Shown piece by piece: positions 55,651 to 63,391 of a stretch of DNA of 64,000 bases. Origin of the DNA: Nisaea sediminum (GTDB lineage Bacteria; Pseudomonadota; Alphaproteobacteria; Thalassobaculales; Thalassobaculaceae). The stretch covers positions 62,001 to 126,000 of the forward strand of contig NZ_JACZCQ010000010.1 in NCBI RefSeq assembly GCF_014904705.1, given 5' to 3'. The notes beneath the pieces are model-generated. The model saw only the letters and a program-made list of their open reading frames with translations, had not been told where the DNA came from and searched no databases. Position numbers and translations under genes: made by a program. The number at the start of each line of letters is the position of its first letter. Within the stretch, counting starts at the first letter, position 1.

Positions 55651-56612
55651 CAGTGTGCTCCTCCCTCGACGGGCGGCGTTCCGTGGGTATGGAACGACTC
55701 GATGGTCTTGAGGCCCCAGGCCTGGCCCTTCCTGCGGTCGGCCTCGGTCCAGGTGACGGTCTCCCAGTCCGGCGCGAGGATCAGGCGGGCGCCCGCATTG
55801 GCGACCTCGACCCGGTTTCCGGCCGGCTCCCAGACATAGAGGAAGAAGGTGCCCTGGACGGCGTGCTTGTGCGGGCCGGTCTCGATGAAGACGCCGTTCT
55901 CAAGGAAGATGTCTGCCGCGCGCAGGATTTCCTCGCGCTGGTCGACGGCGTAGGTGACGTGGTGGAAGCGCCCCTTCACCCCCGTCATGTCCTTGGTATA
56001 GGCGATGTCGTAGGTCTTGTTGTTGACCGTGAACCAGCAGCCGGCGAGGGTGCCGTTGTCGAGCACGATCTGCTCGGTGACGCGGGAGCCGAGGGCCTGT
56101 TGCATGAAATCACGGATCGCCTCGACGTCGGTGGCGAGCAGGTTCAGATGGTCGAGCCGGCGGACGCCGACGCCGCGTCCGTGGAAGCGCTGGGCGATGT
56201 TCTTCAGCGCCGGCTTTTCCTCCGGCGGGGCGACGTACCTGTTCGTGTCGTAATAGAGTTCGAACACGTGGTTGTCCGGATCGGTGAAGCGGTAGGCGCG
56301 GCCGTGACCGAGATCGCCGTCGACCCAGCCGATGCCGCAGCTCATCTCCTCGATCACTTTCACCCGGCGTTCAAGCGCTTCCGGCGAGCTGGTGCGGTAG
56401 GCGACATGGCCGACGCCGGTGGTATCCGAGCGGGTCAGCTTCAGGCTGTGATATTCGTAATCGTCGAAGGCCCGAAGATAGGCCGAACTCTCGTCACGTC
56501 CGCTCTCGGTCAGGCCGTAGACATTTACGAAGAAATTCAGGCTCTCCTCGAACTTGTCGGTGAGCAGCTCGACATGGGCGAGGTGGGCGACGTCGAAACA
56601 GGGTTCTGCCAT
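55650..56612 (-). CDS. VOC-fold type I extradiol ring-cleavage dioxygenase
   Basis: A 320-residue two-domain vicinal-oxygen-chelate protein related to catechol 2,3-dioxygenase and BphC. The expected iron ligands are all visible in the second domain: H155 (RRLDHLNLL), H217 or H218 ([10 protein letters not shown]) and E269 (GNRVEV), together with the catalytic-type His248/His250 and Tyr259. It should open an aromatic ring beside a hydroxyl pair. In known gallate and protocatechuate 4,5-cleavage pathways this step is done by unrelated LigAB-type enzymes, so the substrate here is an open question. One-base overlap with the aldolase gene. Confidence 0.85.
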   Translation of the reverse strand: MAEPCFDVAHLAHVELLTDKFEESLNFFVNVYGLTESGRDESSAYLRAFDDYEYHSLKLTRSDTTGVGHVAYRTSSPEALERRVKVIEEMSCGIGWVDGDLGHGRAYRFTDPDNHVFELYYDTNRYVAPPEEKPALKNIAQRFHGRGVGVRRLDHLNLLATDVEAIRDFMQQALGSRVTEQIVLDNGTLAGCWFTVNNKTYDIAYTKDMTGVKGRFHHVTYAVDQREEILRAADIFLENGVFIETGPHKHAVQGTFFLYVWEPAGNRVEVANAGARLILAPDWETVTWTEADRRKGQAWGLKTIESFHTHGTPPVEGGAH

Positions 56613-56615
56613 GGC

Positions 56616-57350
56616 TCAAAGCTCGTCGACGGTGCGCGGGAAGACGGACTGGAAGCCCTCGGCATAGCGCGCGTTACGCCCGCCGGACTGGCCTCCGGAA
56701 TTGCGCCGGAAGTGATTGCCGCGGTTCTCCGCGACGTTGGTGTAGTACTTCCAGAGATGCTCCTGGCCCTCCATGCATTCGATGGCGGCCTGCTTCTTCT
56801 CCCAGACGTCGGTGATGTCGAGGAAGGTGTCCGGCTTCCAGCCCATCTGCTCGGTCTGGTGCGGCTCGAACAGGTAGAGCTGCGGCGCGCCGAGCACCTT
56901 CTCTCCCGGATTGTGCCCCCAGGCCTGCGCGATCATCCGCGCTTCCAGGGCGATCGAGGTCGTGTACATGTGGTCGGTGTTATAGGGATCGTAATGCGAG
57001 TGGGACATCATGAAGCGCGGCTGCACCTCGCGGATGATGTCGACCAGCTTGTACTTGTCGTCGCGCTCAAGGATCAGCGGGTAGTCGCCGAGATCCATGA
57101 AGCGGATGTCGGAAACGCCGAGCGCGGCGGCGGCGTTCTCCGCCTCGGTGCGGCGCGCGGCCTTCACCTTCTCCAGCGTCATGCCGCTTTCCTTCCAGAG
57201 CTTGGCGGACTCGCCGCGTTCGCCATAAGACAGGCACACGACGGTGACGTCGTAGCCGAGGCTCTGGTGTTTCGCGATGGCTCCTCCCGCGCGCCAGACG
57301 AAGTCGGCGGCATGCGCGCTGATCACGAGCGCGGTTTTTTTCTCGGACAT
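56616..57350 (-). CDS. galB: 4-oxalomesaconate hydratase, PIG-L/LmbE type (GalB-like)
   Basis: A 244-residue PIG-L/LmbE-fold zinc protein. The usual metal motif HPDDE appears as SAHAADFVWRAGG, and the second site is clear in SHSHYDPYNTDHMY. Pseudomonas GalB, a 4-oxalomesaconate hydratase, is of this fold with the same HYDPYNxDH block. It is the first gene of the leftward aromatic operon, with the promoter shared with the divergent LysR-type regulator. The upstream partner genes for ring cleavage, tautomerisation and aldol cleavage support the GalB assignment. Confidence 0.82.
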   Translation of the reverse strand: MSEKKTALVISAHAADFVWRAGGAIAKHQSLGYDVTVVCLSYGERGESAKLWKESGMTLEKVKAARRTEAENAAAALGVSDIRFMDLGDYPLILERDDKYKLVDIIREVQPRFMMSHSHYDPYNTDHMYTTSIALEARMIAQAWGHNPGEKVLGAPQLYLFEPHQTEQMGWKPDTFLDITDVWEKKQAAIECMEGQEHLWKYYTNVAENRGNHFRRNSGGQSGGRNARYAEGFQSVFPRTVDEL

Positions 57351-57378
57351 TTCGGCCTCTGAGTTTGATTTCGTCCGG

Positions 57379-57447
57379 AATTATGCGCCGCGATGCGGAA
57401 AGGGGCCAATTTCAAAGGGCGATGCGCGATATAAGAATTATGCATAA
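57379..57447. promoter_or_regulatory. Candidate LysR-type operator region
   Basis: AATTATGC occurs twice in the 129-base divergent region (57379-57386 and 57436-57443), the second within the perfect palindrome TTATGCATAA (57438-57447). Two spaced half-similar sites fit LysR-type binding, and perhaps the unusual two-HTH regulator encoded alongside. Confidence 0.5.
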
Positions 57448-57479
57448 GGTGTGTTTCGGGATGGTGGAGCAGCGCGGCC

Positions 57480-58703
57480 GTGGAGCCTGATCGTCTCAAT
57501 CTTCGGCATTTGCGGGCGTTCTGCGAGGCGGCCGCTCTCGGGAGCATCAGCCGCGCGGCGGAACAGGTGCATCTCTCGCAGCCGGCCGTGACACAAGCGA
57601 TCGCAAAACTCGAGACCCTGCTGGACGCGCCGCTGTTCGAGCGGACGGCGGACGGCCTCAATCTCACCGGGTCGGGCAAGCTCTTCCTACTGCGGGCCAA
57701 GCGCGCGCTCGGCCATATCGCGGACGGAGCGCGGACCGGTGGCCGCAAGGGCTCCCGGCCGGCGGAGAATTTCGAACGTCGGGTGACCGCGGCGCAGCTG
57801 CGCGCCCTGCTCGCGGTCTCCAAGACGGGGAACTTCTCGATCGCGGCCCGTTCTCTCGGCATGTCCCAGTCGGCGCTTTACCGGACCGCGCGCAGTCTGG
57901 AGAAGGATGCCGGCGTGCCGCTCTTCGAGGTGGTGTCGCAGGGCGTGGTGCTGACGCGGGCAGCGGAACGGCTGGCACGCCATTCCGGCCTCGCCTTCGG
58001 CGAGCTGGCGCAGGGGATGGAAGATGTCGCGGCCTGTAACGGGCGCGACACCGCACGGATCACACTCGGCACGCTGCCGCTCGCCCGCACCTACATTCTG
58101 CCCCGCGCGATCACCGCTTTTCTGGGCGAGCGCCCGGACGCCTATATCAGCGTCGTCGACGGACCCTATAACGCGCTTCTGCAGGCGCTGCGCCACGGCG
58201 AGATCGACATGCTGATCGGTGCGCTCCGGGAGCCCGGCATCGTCGCGGATATCGAGCAGCGCACCCTCTTCGAAGACCGGCTCGAACTCGTCGCCCGTCC
58301 GGATCATCCGCTTGCCGGGCGGGACGATCTCACCCTCGAGGACCTCTCCGGCTATACCTGGATCGTGCCGCGTCCGGGAACCCCGACCCGGGCCAAGTTC
58401 GACGAGATGTTCGCCGGCAGCGATGCGCCGCCGACCCATATCGTAGAGGCCAGTTCGCTGATCCTGATCCGCGGCGTCCTGACCGAGAGCGACGCGGTCG
58501 CGCTGATCTCGGCCCATCAGGTCCGGCACGAGGTGTCGCTCGACATTCTCGCGCGGCTGAATTTCCGCGTGCCCTCGGCCCCGCGCCGGATCGGCCTGTC
58601 GCTGCGCCGCGGCTGGCGCCCGACGCTCTCCCAGAAGCGCATGATCGAGCTTCTGGTCGAGGCCGGCACCGAGGTCGCGGCGCATTATCCGGGACCGTAT
58701 TGA
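57480..58703 (+). CDS. LysR-family regulator with two N-terminal HTH domains
   Basis: A 407-residue regulator, about 100 longer than normal LysR proteins because the DNA-binding domain is duplicated. HTH 1 is at about residues 8-66 (LRHLRAFCEAAALGSISRAA, LSQPAVTQAIAKLE, FERTADGLNLTGSG). HTH 2 is at about 97-157 (AAQLRALLAVSKTGNFSIAA, MSQSALYRTARSLE, FEVVSQGVVLTRAA). The usual effector-binding domain follows (about 170-390). The start is GTG at 57480. It is divergent from the aromatic operon and very probably controls it in response to a pathway intermediate. Confidence 0.87.
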   Translation: MEPDRLNLRHLRAFCEAAALGSISRAAEQVHLSQPAVTQAIAKLETLLDAPLFERTADGLNLTGSGKLFLLRAKRALGHIADGARTGGRKGSRPAENFERRVTAAQLRALLAVSKTGNFSIAARSLGMSQSALYRTARSLEKDAGVPLFEVVSQGVVLTRAAERLARHSGLAFGELAQGMEDVAACNGRDTARITLGTLPLARTYILPRAITAFLGERPDAYISVVDGPYNALLQALRHGEIDMLIGALREPGIVADIEQRTLFEDRLELVARPDHPLAGRDDLTLEDLSGYTWIVPRPGTPTRAKFDEMFAGSDAPPTHIVEASSLILIRGVLTESDAVALISAHQVRHEVSLDILARLNFRVPSAPRRIGLSLRRGWRPTLSQKRMIELLVEAGTEVAAHYPGPY

Positions 58704-58709
58704 GGGCGG

Positions 58710-59594
58710 TCAGCCCGCCAGATGCTTCTGGAAGAAGGCCGTCGTCCGCTCCCAGGCGAGCTTCGCCGCCGCCTCGTCATAGCGCGGCGTCGAGTTGTTG
58801 TGGAAGCCGTGCTTGGTGCCCGGATAGACATGCATCTCGTACTCGACGCCGTGCGCCTTCAGCGCCGCCTCGTAGCCGTCCTTGCCGGCATTCACCCTGG
58901 GATCGTCCTCGGCATACTGGATCATCATCGCCGCCTTGATCTTCGCCACGCCGGCATCCTCCGGCGCCCGTCCGTAGAACGGCACGCCGGCGGCGAGATC
59001 CGCGCCCATCTCGACCGCGAGCCAGTTCACCACGCCGCCGCCGAAACAGAAGCCGGTGGCGCCGAGCTTGCCGTTCGAGAGCTCGTGTCCCTTGAGAAAC
59101 TTCGCGCCATTCAGCAGGTCGACCATCAGCTTGTCGCGGTCGAGATTGGCCTGCATGACCTTGCCGTCATCGTCGTTGCCCGGATAGCCGCCGAGCGGCC
59201 AGAGCCCGTCCGGCGCGAAGGCGAGGAACCCGGCGACGGCGGCGCGCCGCGCGACATCCTCGATATAGGGATTGAGGCCGCGGTTCTCGTGAATTACCAG
59301 GACCGCCGGAAACGGCCCCGTATCGGCCGGTTGCACCAGATAGCCGCGCATCTCGTCCCCGTTGCCGCCCGGCGAGTCGTAGAGCTCATAGGTCGCCTTG
59401 ATGCGCGGGTCGGTGAAGGAGATGGTCTGCGCCGCGGCATATTTCGGCAAGAGCGCCTGTGCCATCGCCAGCCCGGAGCCGCCCACCACGGCCATCGCCG
59501 CCGCCCGCCTCAGAAATTCGCGCCGCTCCATCGCTGAGTGGCAATATTCGTCGTAAAGCGCGTAGATCTTCGGATCGATTTTCCGCTCGTCCAT
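58710..59594 (-). CDS. Tat-exported dienelactone-hydrolase-family protein
   Basis: A 294-residue alpha/beta-hydrolase of the dienelactone hydrolase family. An internal Tat motif, ERREFLRRAAAMAVVGG (about residues 23-40), indicates export after folding. The catalytic Cys-Asp-His set is visible as GFCFGG, EDDPRVNAG and TKHGFHNN, with the accessory Glu in HENRGL. Members cleave lactones or esters with carboxylate groups. It ends seven bases from the convergent LysR-gene stop and may relate to the aromatic operon, but this is not proven. Confidence 0.85.
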   Translation of the reverse strand: MDERKIDPKIYALYDEYCHSAMERREFLRRAAAMAVVGGSGLAMAQALLPKYAAAQTISFTDPRIKATYELYDSPGGNGDEMRGYLVQPADTGPFPAVLVIHENRGLNPYIEDVARRAAVAGFLAFAPDGLWPLGGYPGNDDDGKVMQANLDRDKLMVDLLNGAKFLKGHELSNGKLGATGFCFGGGVVNWLAVEMGADLAAGVPFYGRAPEDAGVAKIKAAMMIQYAEDDPRVNAGKDGYEAALKAHGVEYEMHVYPGTKHGFHNNSTPRYDEAAAKLAWERTTAFFQKHLAG

Positions 59595-59773
59595 GTCCCT
59601 GCCTCCCTGCGGCCGGTTGCGTGCCCAAGAAGGAATTAGCGTAGAGTCCGTTCGGGAAAAGGGAGAGGTTGGCTGGTTGATGATTGGGCGTGCTTCGTCC
59701 CGGCTCGACCATCGTTTGAAAATTGCCTAATCATTAAGAAGTTAAAATTGAACTCTTTTTTCTTGAGGGAGCT

Positions 59774-60433
59774 ATGGAAGAGCAATCTGCGATTCAAATC
59801 GTTCAAGATCACATCTCTATGTTCGAAGTACTTACACTGCTTGCAATAATTTTTGGTCCGATAATGGCCATAGTCGTGACGCGAATTGTAGATGCGATCC
59901 GCGAAAAACGAGAGCGTCGTATGGAAGTATTTAGGACGCTCATGAGAACTCGGCGAACTCCAATGTATCCTGAACACGTAGGCGCATTAAATTTAGTTGA
60001 GATCGAATTTTTTGATCAAAAAGACGTGGTGCAAAAGTTGCGTGATTTATTCGCCCATTTAGGAGGGCAGCAGGCACGATCAGAATCTGAGCGAACAGAT
60101 ATTCCGGGCCTTACCAGTGATCAGATAAGACAGAGAGACAACAGTTATGGCAGGAGGCTGTCTGAAGAACGAGAACGATTGCGCTCGAAACTGCTTCATT
60201 CGATCGCGAAATCCCTCGGATTCAATATCGAGCAGCTTGAGATTTTTGAAGGAGGATACTCTCCCCAAGGTTGGGCTAATATTGAGGACGAGCAATCACT
60301 TATTCGACGTTGGATTATTGAGCTAGCGGCAAGGCGGACGGGTGTGCCTGTCGACGTGATGAACTTTGTCCAAGCACCACCAAGCGGGCAACCTCCTGCC
60401 GGAGATCAAGTCACCATATCCAAAGAAGACTAG
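59774..60433 (+). CDS. DUF6680-like protein on an A+T-rich island
   Basis: A 219-residue protein with one N-terminal membrane helix (about 17-38, MFEVLTLLAIIFGPIMAIVV), a basic stretch (REKRERRMEVFRTLMRTRRT), and the block PEHVGALNLVEIEFF seen in proteins named DUF6680. The second half is charged and helical. A good ribosome binding site (GAGGGAG) precedes the ATG. Codon use and base composition are far more A+T-rich than all neighbours, indicating recent transfer. Function unknown; proteins of this type are often scattered in accessory regions. Confidence 0.7.
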   Translation: MEEQSAIQIVQDHISMFEVLTLLAIIFGPIMAIVVTRIVDAIREKRERRMEVFRTLMRTRRTPMYPEHVGALNLVEIEFFDQKDVVQKLRDLFAHLGGQQARSESERTDIPGLTSDQIRQRDNSYGRRLSEERERLRSKLLHSIAKSLGFNIEQLEIFEGGYSPQGWANIEDEQSLIRRWIIELAARRTGVPVDVMNFVQAPPSGQPPAGDQVTISKED

Positions 60434-60498
60434 CTAACCAGAATAGTGAATCCAGCTCACTGGATCTCAATTGATTCGGTATCTTTACGGAGTACCTC

Positions 60499-60936
60499 AT
60501 GGCCCACACTATCCACATCCTGAACGGCCCGAACCTGAACAAGCTCGGCAAGCGGGAGCCGACGATCTACGGGCGGACGACGCTGGAGGAGATCGAGGGC
60601 TGGTGCCGGGATGCGGCGCGGGGGCCGATCGAATTTAAACAGAGCAACCACGAGGGCACGCTGATCGACATGATCCACGAGGCCGAGGATGCGGCGGACG
60701 GGCTGATCATCAACCCGGCGGGCCTCAGCTTCCAGTCGGTGCCGCTGTTCGACGCGCTGAAGATCTTCGAGGGGCCGAAGATCGAGCTGCATATCTCCAA
60801 CATCCACGCCCGCGACGCGCTGCACCGGCACTCGATCATGTCCTCGGCCGTCACCGCCGTGATCTGCGGCCTCGGCCCGCGCGGCTACGTGACGGCGCTG
60901 GGGGCGATGTACGACCTGCTCGAGGCGAAGGGCTAG
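60499..60936 (+). CDS. aroQ: Type II 3-dehydroquinate dehydratase, variant
   Basis: A 145-residue type II dehydroquinase, converting 3-dehydroquinate to 3-dehydroshikimate. It has the ILNGPNLNKLGKREP opening with R19 and Y24, N72 in NPAG, the ELHISNIHAR block with Glu and His, and RHS with the substrate Arg. The normally conserved His of the THTS motif (His81 in the M. tuberculosis enzyme) is replaced: the sequence reads NPAGLSFQS, with Phe78 in its place. Close to aromatic-acid genes, it may be a catabolic paralogue. It is convergent with the DapA-like gene, four bases apart. Confidence 0.83.
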   Translation: MAHTIHILNGPNLNKLGKREPTIYGRTTLEEIEGWCRDAARGPIEFKQSNHEGTLIDMIHEAEDAADGLIINPAGLSFQSVPLFDALKIFEGPKIELHISNIHARDALHRHSIMSSAVTAVICGLGPRGYVTALGAMYDLLEAKG

Positions 60937-60940
60937 AGGC

Positions 60941-61831
60941 TCAGAGCGGCCCGAGATCGCGGGACCAGGCCTCGAGCACCTGCAAGCCGAAAGGGTGCGG
61001 CGCTTCCGCCGGGCCGCGGTCGTGCACCTCCTTCAACCCGATGCGTTTCGCCGCCAGCCGCTTGCCGTAGCAGAGCAGGTGATCGATCCCGGTCATCAGG
61101 AAATGCAGCAGGGGAAGAACCTCACGGAAGAGCGCTTCCGCCTCCGTCTGCTTGCCCGCCTGCCAGAGCTCGAAGATCCGGCTTTCGACGTCCGAGCATT
61201 CGACGCCCGGAATGCAGCCGGAGCAGCCGGCCCGGAGATCGTCGATCAGGGTCATGCCGTTGCGGCCGTTCAGCAGCTCGAAGCGTCCGGCCGCGTCCTC
61301 CGCCAACCTGCCGATATAGAGCGCCGGGCCCTCCGCCTTCAGGATCGAGACGTTCGGGTGGCGGCGGTTGAGTTCGATGAGCCCGGCATTGGAGAGCCCG
61401 ATGCCGATATATTCCGGCGCGTTCTGGATCCCGATGGGGACCTGGGAGGCGTCGGCGACGGCGCCGAAGAAGTCGATCAAGGCGGCCTCGGAGGCGGTCT
61501 TCACCGGCGGCGGCTGCAGGACGGCCCAGGCGGCGCCGAGATCGGCAGCGTGGCGCACGCCCTCGATCTGTCCCTCGACCGTGTTGTCGCTGATCGTCAC
61601 GCTGACCGGGCGGCGCCCCGCGGTCATGGCCAGCGTCCATTCCACATGTCGCCGTCGCTCGGCGACGGTCAGCTTGTTGCATTCGCTGGCGAGCCCGCCG
61701 ACCGCGAGCCCGTGGACTCCGGCGCGGAGACAGGCTTCGATCTGGGCCTCGTGGGCACCCTTGTCGAGTTTTCCGTCCGCGCCGAACAGCGCATAGAGCA
61801 TCGGGTAGATGCCTGTTGCGGTCCCTGCCAT
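60941..61831 (-). CDS. DapA-family (dihydrodipicolinate synthase-like) aldolase/lyase
   Basis: A 296-residue TIM-barrel protein of the DHDPS/NAL family. The Schiff-base lysine is K165 in VSILKAEGPA, and the phosphate/carboxylate-loop GGLASECNKL is at about 45-54 (usually GTTGE). The Tyr of the usual YNVP motif is lacking: the segment reads IGIQNAPEY. A true dihydrodipicolinate synthase is therefore unlikely; a pyruvate aldolase or related lyase in aromatic or sugar-acid catabolism fits the setting better. The ATG at 61831 follows GGGAGGGGG. Upstream in-frame sequence belongs to the intergenic region and the opposite strand of the next gene. Confidence 0.82.
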   Translation of the reverse strand: MAGTATGIYPMLYALFGADGKLDKGAHEAQIEACLRAGVHGLAVGGLASECNKLTVAERRRHVEWTLAMTAGRRPVSVTISDNTVEGQIEGVRHAADLGAAWAVLQPPPVKTASEAALIDFFGAVADASQVPIGIQNAPEYIGIGLSNAGLIELNRRHPNVSILKAEGPALYIGRLAEDAAGRFELLNGRNGMTLIDDLRAGCSGCIPGVECSDVESRIFELWQAGKQTEAEALFREVLPLLHFLMTGIDHLLCYGKRLAAKRIGLKEVHDRGPAEAPHPFGLQVLEAWSRDLGPL

Positions 61832-62146
61832 CGCCCCCTCCCGGGTCTGCTTTTTCGGGAATTCTGGGAGGGGGCGGGGCCGGTGGCAAGGCCGGAAGCT
61901 GCGAGCCGCACCACAGAGCCTTGCCGCCACGGGGCACCCGCTCCAATTCGTTCCGAAACACTGGTTCCGTTCTGCGATCAGGAAATTCCCGGTCGGCGGC
62001 ATCGGTGACGGTTGACTTGCGGGGGGCTTTGACGAAGGGTCCCCTTTTCCAGGTTTGAAGGGCAGTCGGAATTGGGACCGACGGCGCGAGCGGCGCCGCG
62101 GCGCGCAGCAACAGCGCAACCCGGCTGTCAAAGAGGAGGGACCGGA
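61832..62146. promoter_or_regulatory. Divergent intergenic region, DapA-like gene and binding-protein gene
   Basis: 315 bases that must hold both promoters. It contains a TTGACTT (possible -35) near 62012 but no clear -10, and a GC-rich self-complementary stretch around 62082-62108 (GGCGCGAGCGGCGCCGCGGCGC) shortly before the binding-protein start. No gene or known riboswitch recognised. Confidence 0.4.
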
Positions 62147-63361
62147 ATGACCATCAGGACAATTTTCACCGGACTCGCGCTCGGCGCGGCGCTGCTGACC
62201 GCCGCCATCGCCGCGCCGTCTCATGCCGCCGACAGCGTCAAGATCGGCGACATGAACAGCTATACGCGGCTGCCGGCCTTCACCGTGCCCTACAAGATGG
62301 GCCTCGATCTCGCGGTCGAGCATATCAACGCCAAGGGCGGCGTCCTCGGCGGGCGCATGATCGAGGTGGTTTCGCGCGACGATCTCGGCAAGCCGGACGA
62401 GGCGGTGAAGATCGCCGAGGAGATGTTCAGCCGCGACGGCGTCGTGCTGGTCTCCGGCAACCTCTTCAGCCATGTCGGCCTCGCACTCGCCTCCTACGCC
62501 AAGCAGAAGAAGAAGCTCTATCTTGCGTCCGAGCCGCTGGCCGATGCGCTGGTCTGGGAGAAAGGCAACCGCTACACCTTCCGGCTCCGCCCCTCGACCT
62601 ACATGCAGGCGGCGATGCTGGCCGAGGAAGCGGCGAAGACCGGCGCCAAGCGCTGGGCCACCATCGCGCCGAACTATGCCTACGGCAAGGAGGCGGTCGC
62701 GGCCTTCAAGCAGGTGCTGACCAAGCTGGTGCCCGATGTCGAGTTCGTCGCCGAGCAGTGGCCGGCCCTGTTCAAGATCGACGGTGCCGCCGAGGCCCAG
62801 GCGCTCGCCGCGGCCAATCCTGAGGCGATCTACAATGTCACTTTCGGTTCCGATCTCGCGAAATTCGCGCGCGAGGGCTCGCTGCGCAATCTGTTCGACG
62901 GCAAGACCATGCTCGGCCTGCTCGGCGGCGAACCGGAATATCTTGATCCGCTGAAAGACGAGGCGCCGGAGGGCTGGATCGTCACCGGCTATCCCTGGTA
63001 CGCGATCGAGACGCCGGAGCACACAGCCTTCAAGGAAGCCTACGAGAAGCGCTACGGGGACTATCCGCGCAACGGCTCGCTGGTCGGTTACAACACCATG
63101 CTCTCCATCGCCGCGGCGATCGAGAAGGCGGGCAGCACCGAGACCGAGGCGCTGGTCGAGGCCTTCAAGGGGTTGAAACTCGCGACGCCGGTCGGCGAGA
63201 TCACCTACCGGGCGATCGATCACCAGTCGACCATGGGCGCCTTCGTCGGCAAGACGGCGGTCAAGGACGGCAAGGGCATCATGGTGGACTGGACCTATCG
63301 CGACGGCGCCGACTATCTGCCGTCCGACGACGAGGTGCGCGCGCTCCGTCCCGCGGAGTAG
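62147..63361 (+). CDS. Liv-type ABC importer binding protein, second system
   Basis: A 404-residue exported binding protein of the LivJ/LivK-like family. The signal peptide ends at APSHAAD; then come the typical SVKIGDMNSYTRLPAFTVPYKMG opening and DLAVEHINAKGGVLGGRMIE. The start at 62147 is chosen for its AGAGGAGGG ribosome binding site. It is only distantly like the binding protein at 11909 and begins a second importer, with the permease next. Proteins with this kind of opening often serve aromatic acids or other carboxylates, which would fit the catabolic neighbours (inference). Confidence 0.85.
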   Translation: MTIRTIFTGLALGAALLTAAIAAPSHAADSVKIGDMNSYTRLPAFTVPYKMGLDLAVEHINAKGGVLGGRMIEVVSRDDLGKPDEAVKIAEEMFSRDGVVLVSGNLFSHVGLALASYAKQKKKLYLASEPLADALVWEKGNRYTFRLRPSTYMQAAMLAEEAAKTGAKRWATIAPNYAYGKEAVAAFKQVLTKLVPDVEFVAEQWPALFKIDGAAEAQALAAANPEAIYNVTFGSDLAKFAREGSLRNLFDGKTMLGLLGGEPEYLDPLKDEAPEGWIVTGYPWYAIETPEHTAFKEAYEKRYGDYPRNGSLVGYNTMLSIAAAIEKAGSTETEALVEAFKGLKLATPVGEITYRAIDHQSTMGAFVGKTAVKDGKGIMVDWTYRDGADYLPSDDEVRALRPAE

Positions 63362-63391
63362 CCGCCGGGAACAAGGGCCGGGGAAGGTCTT

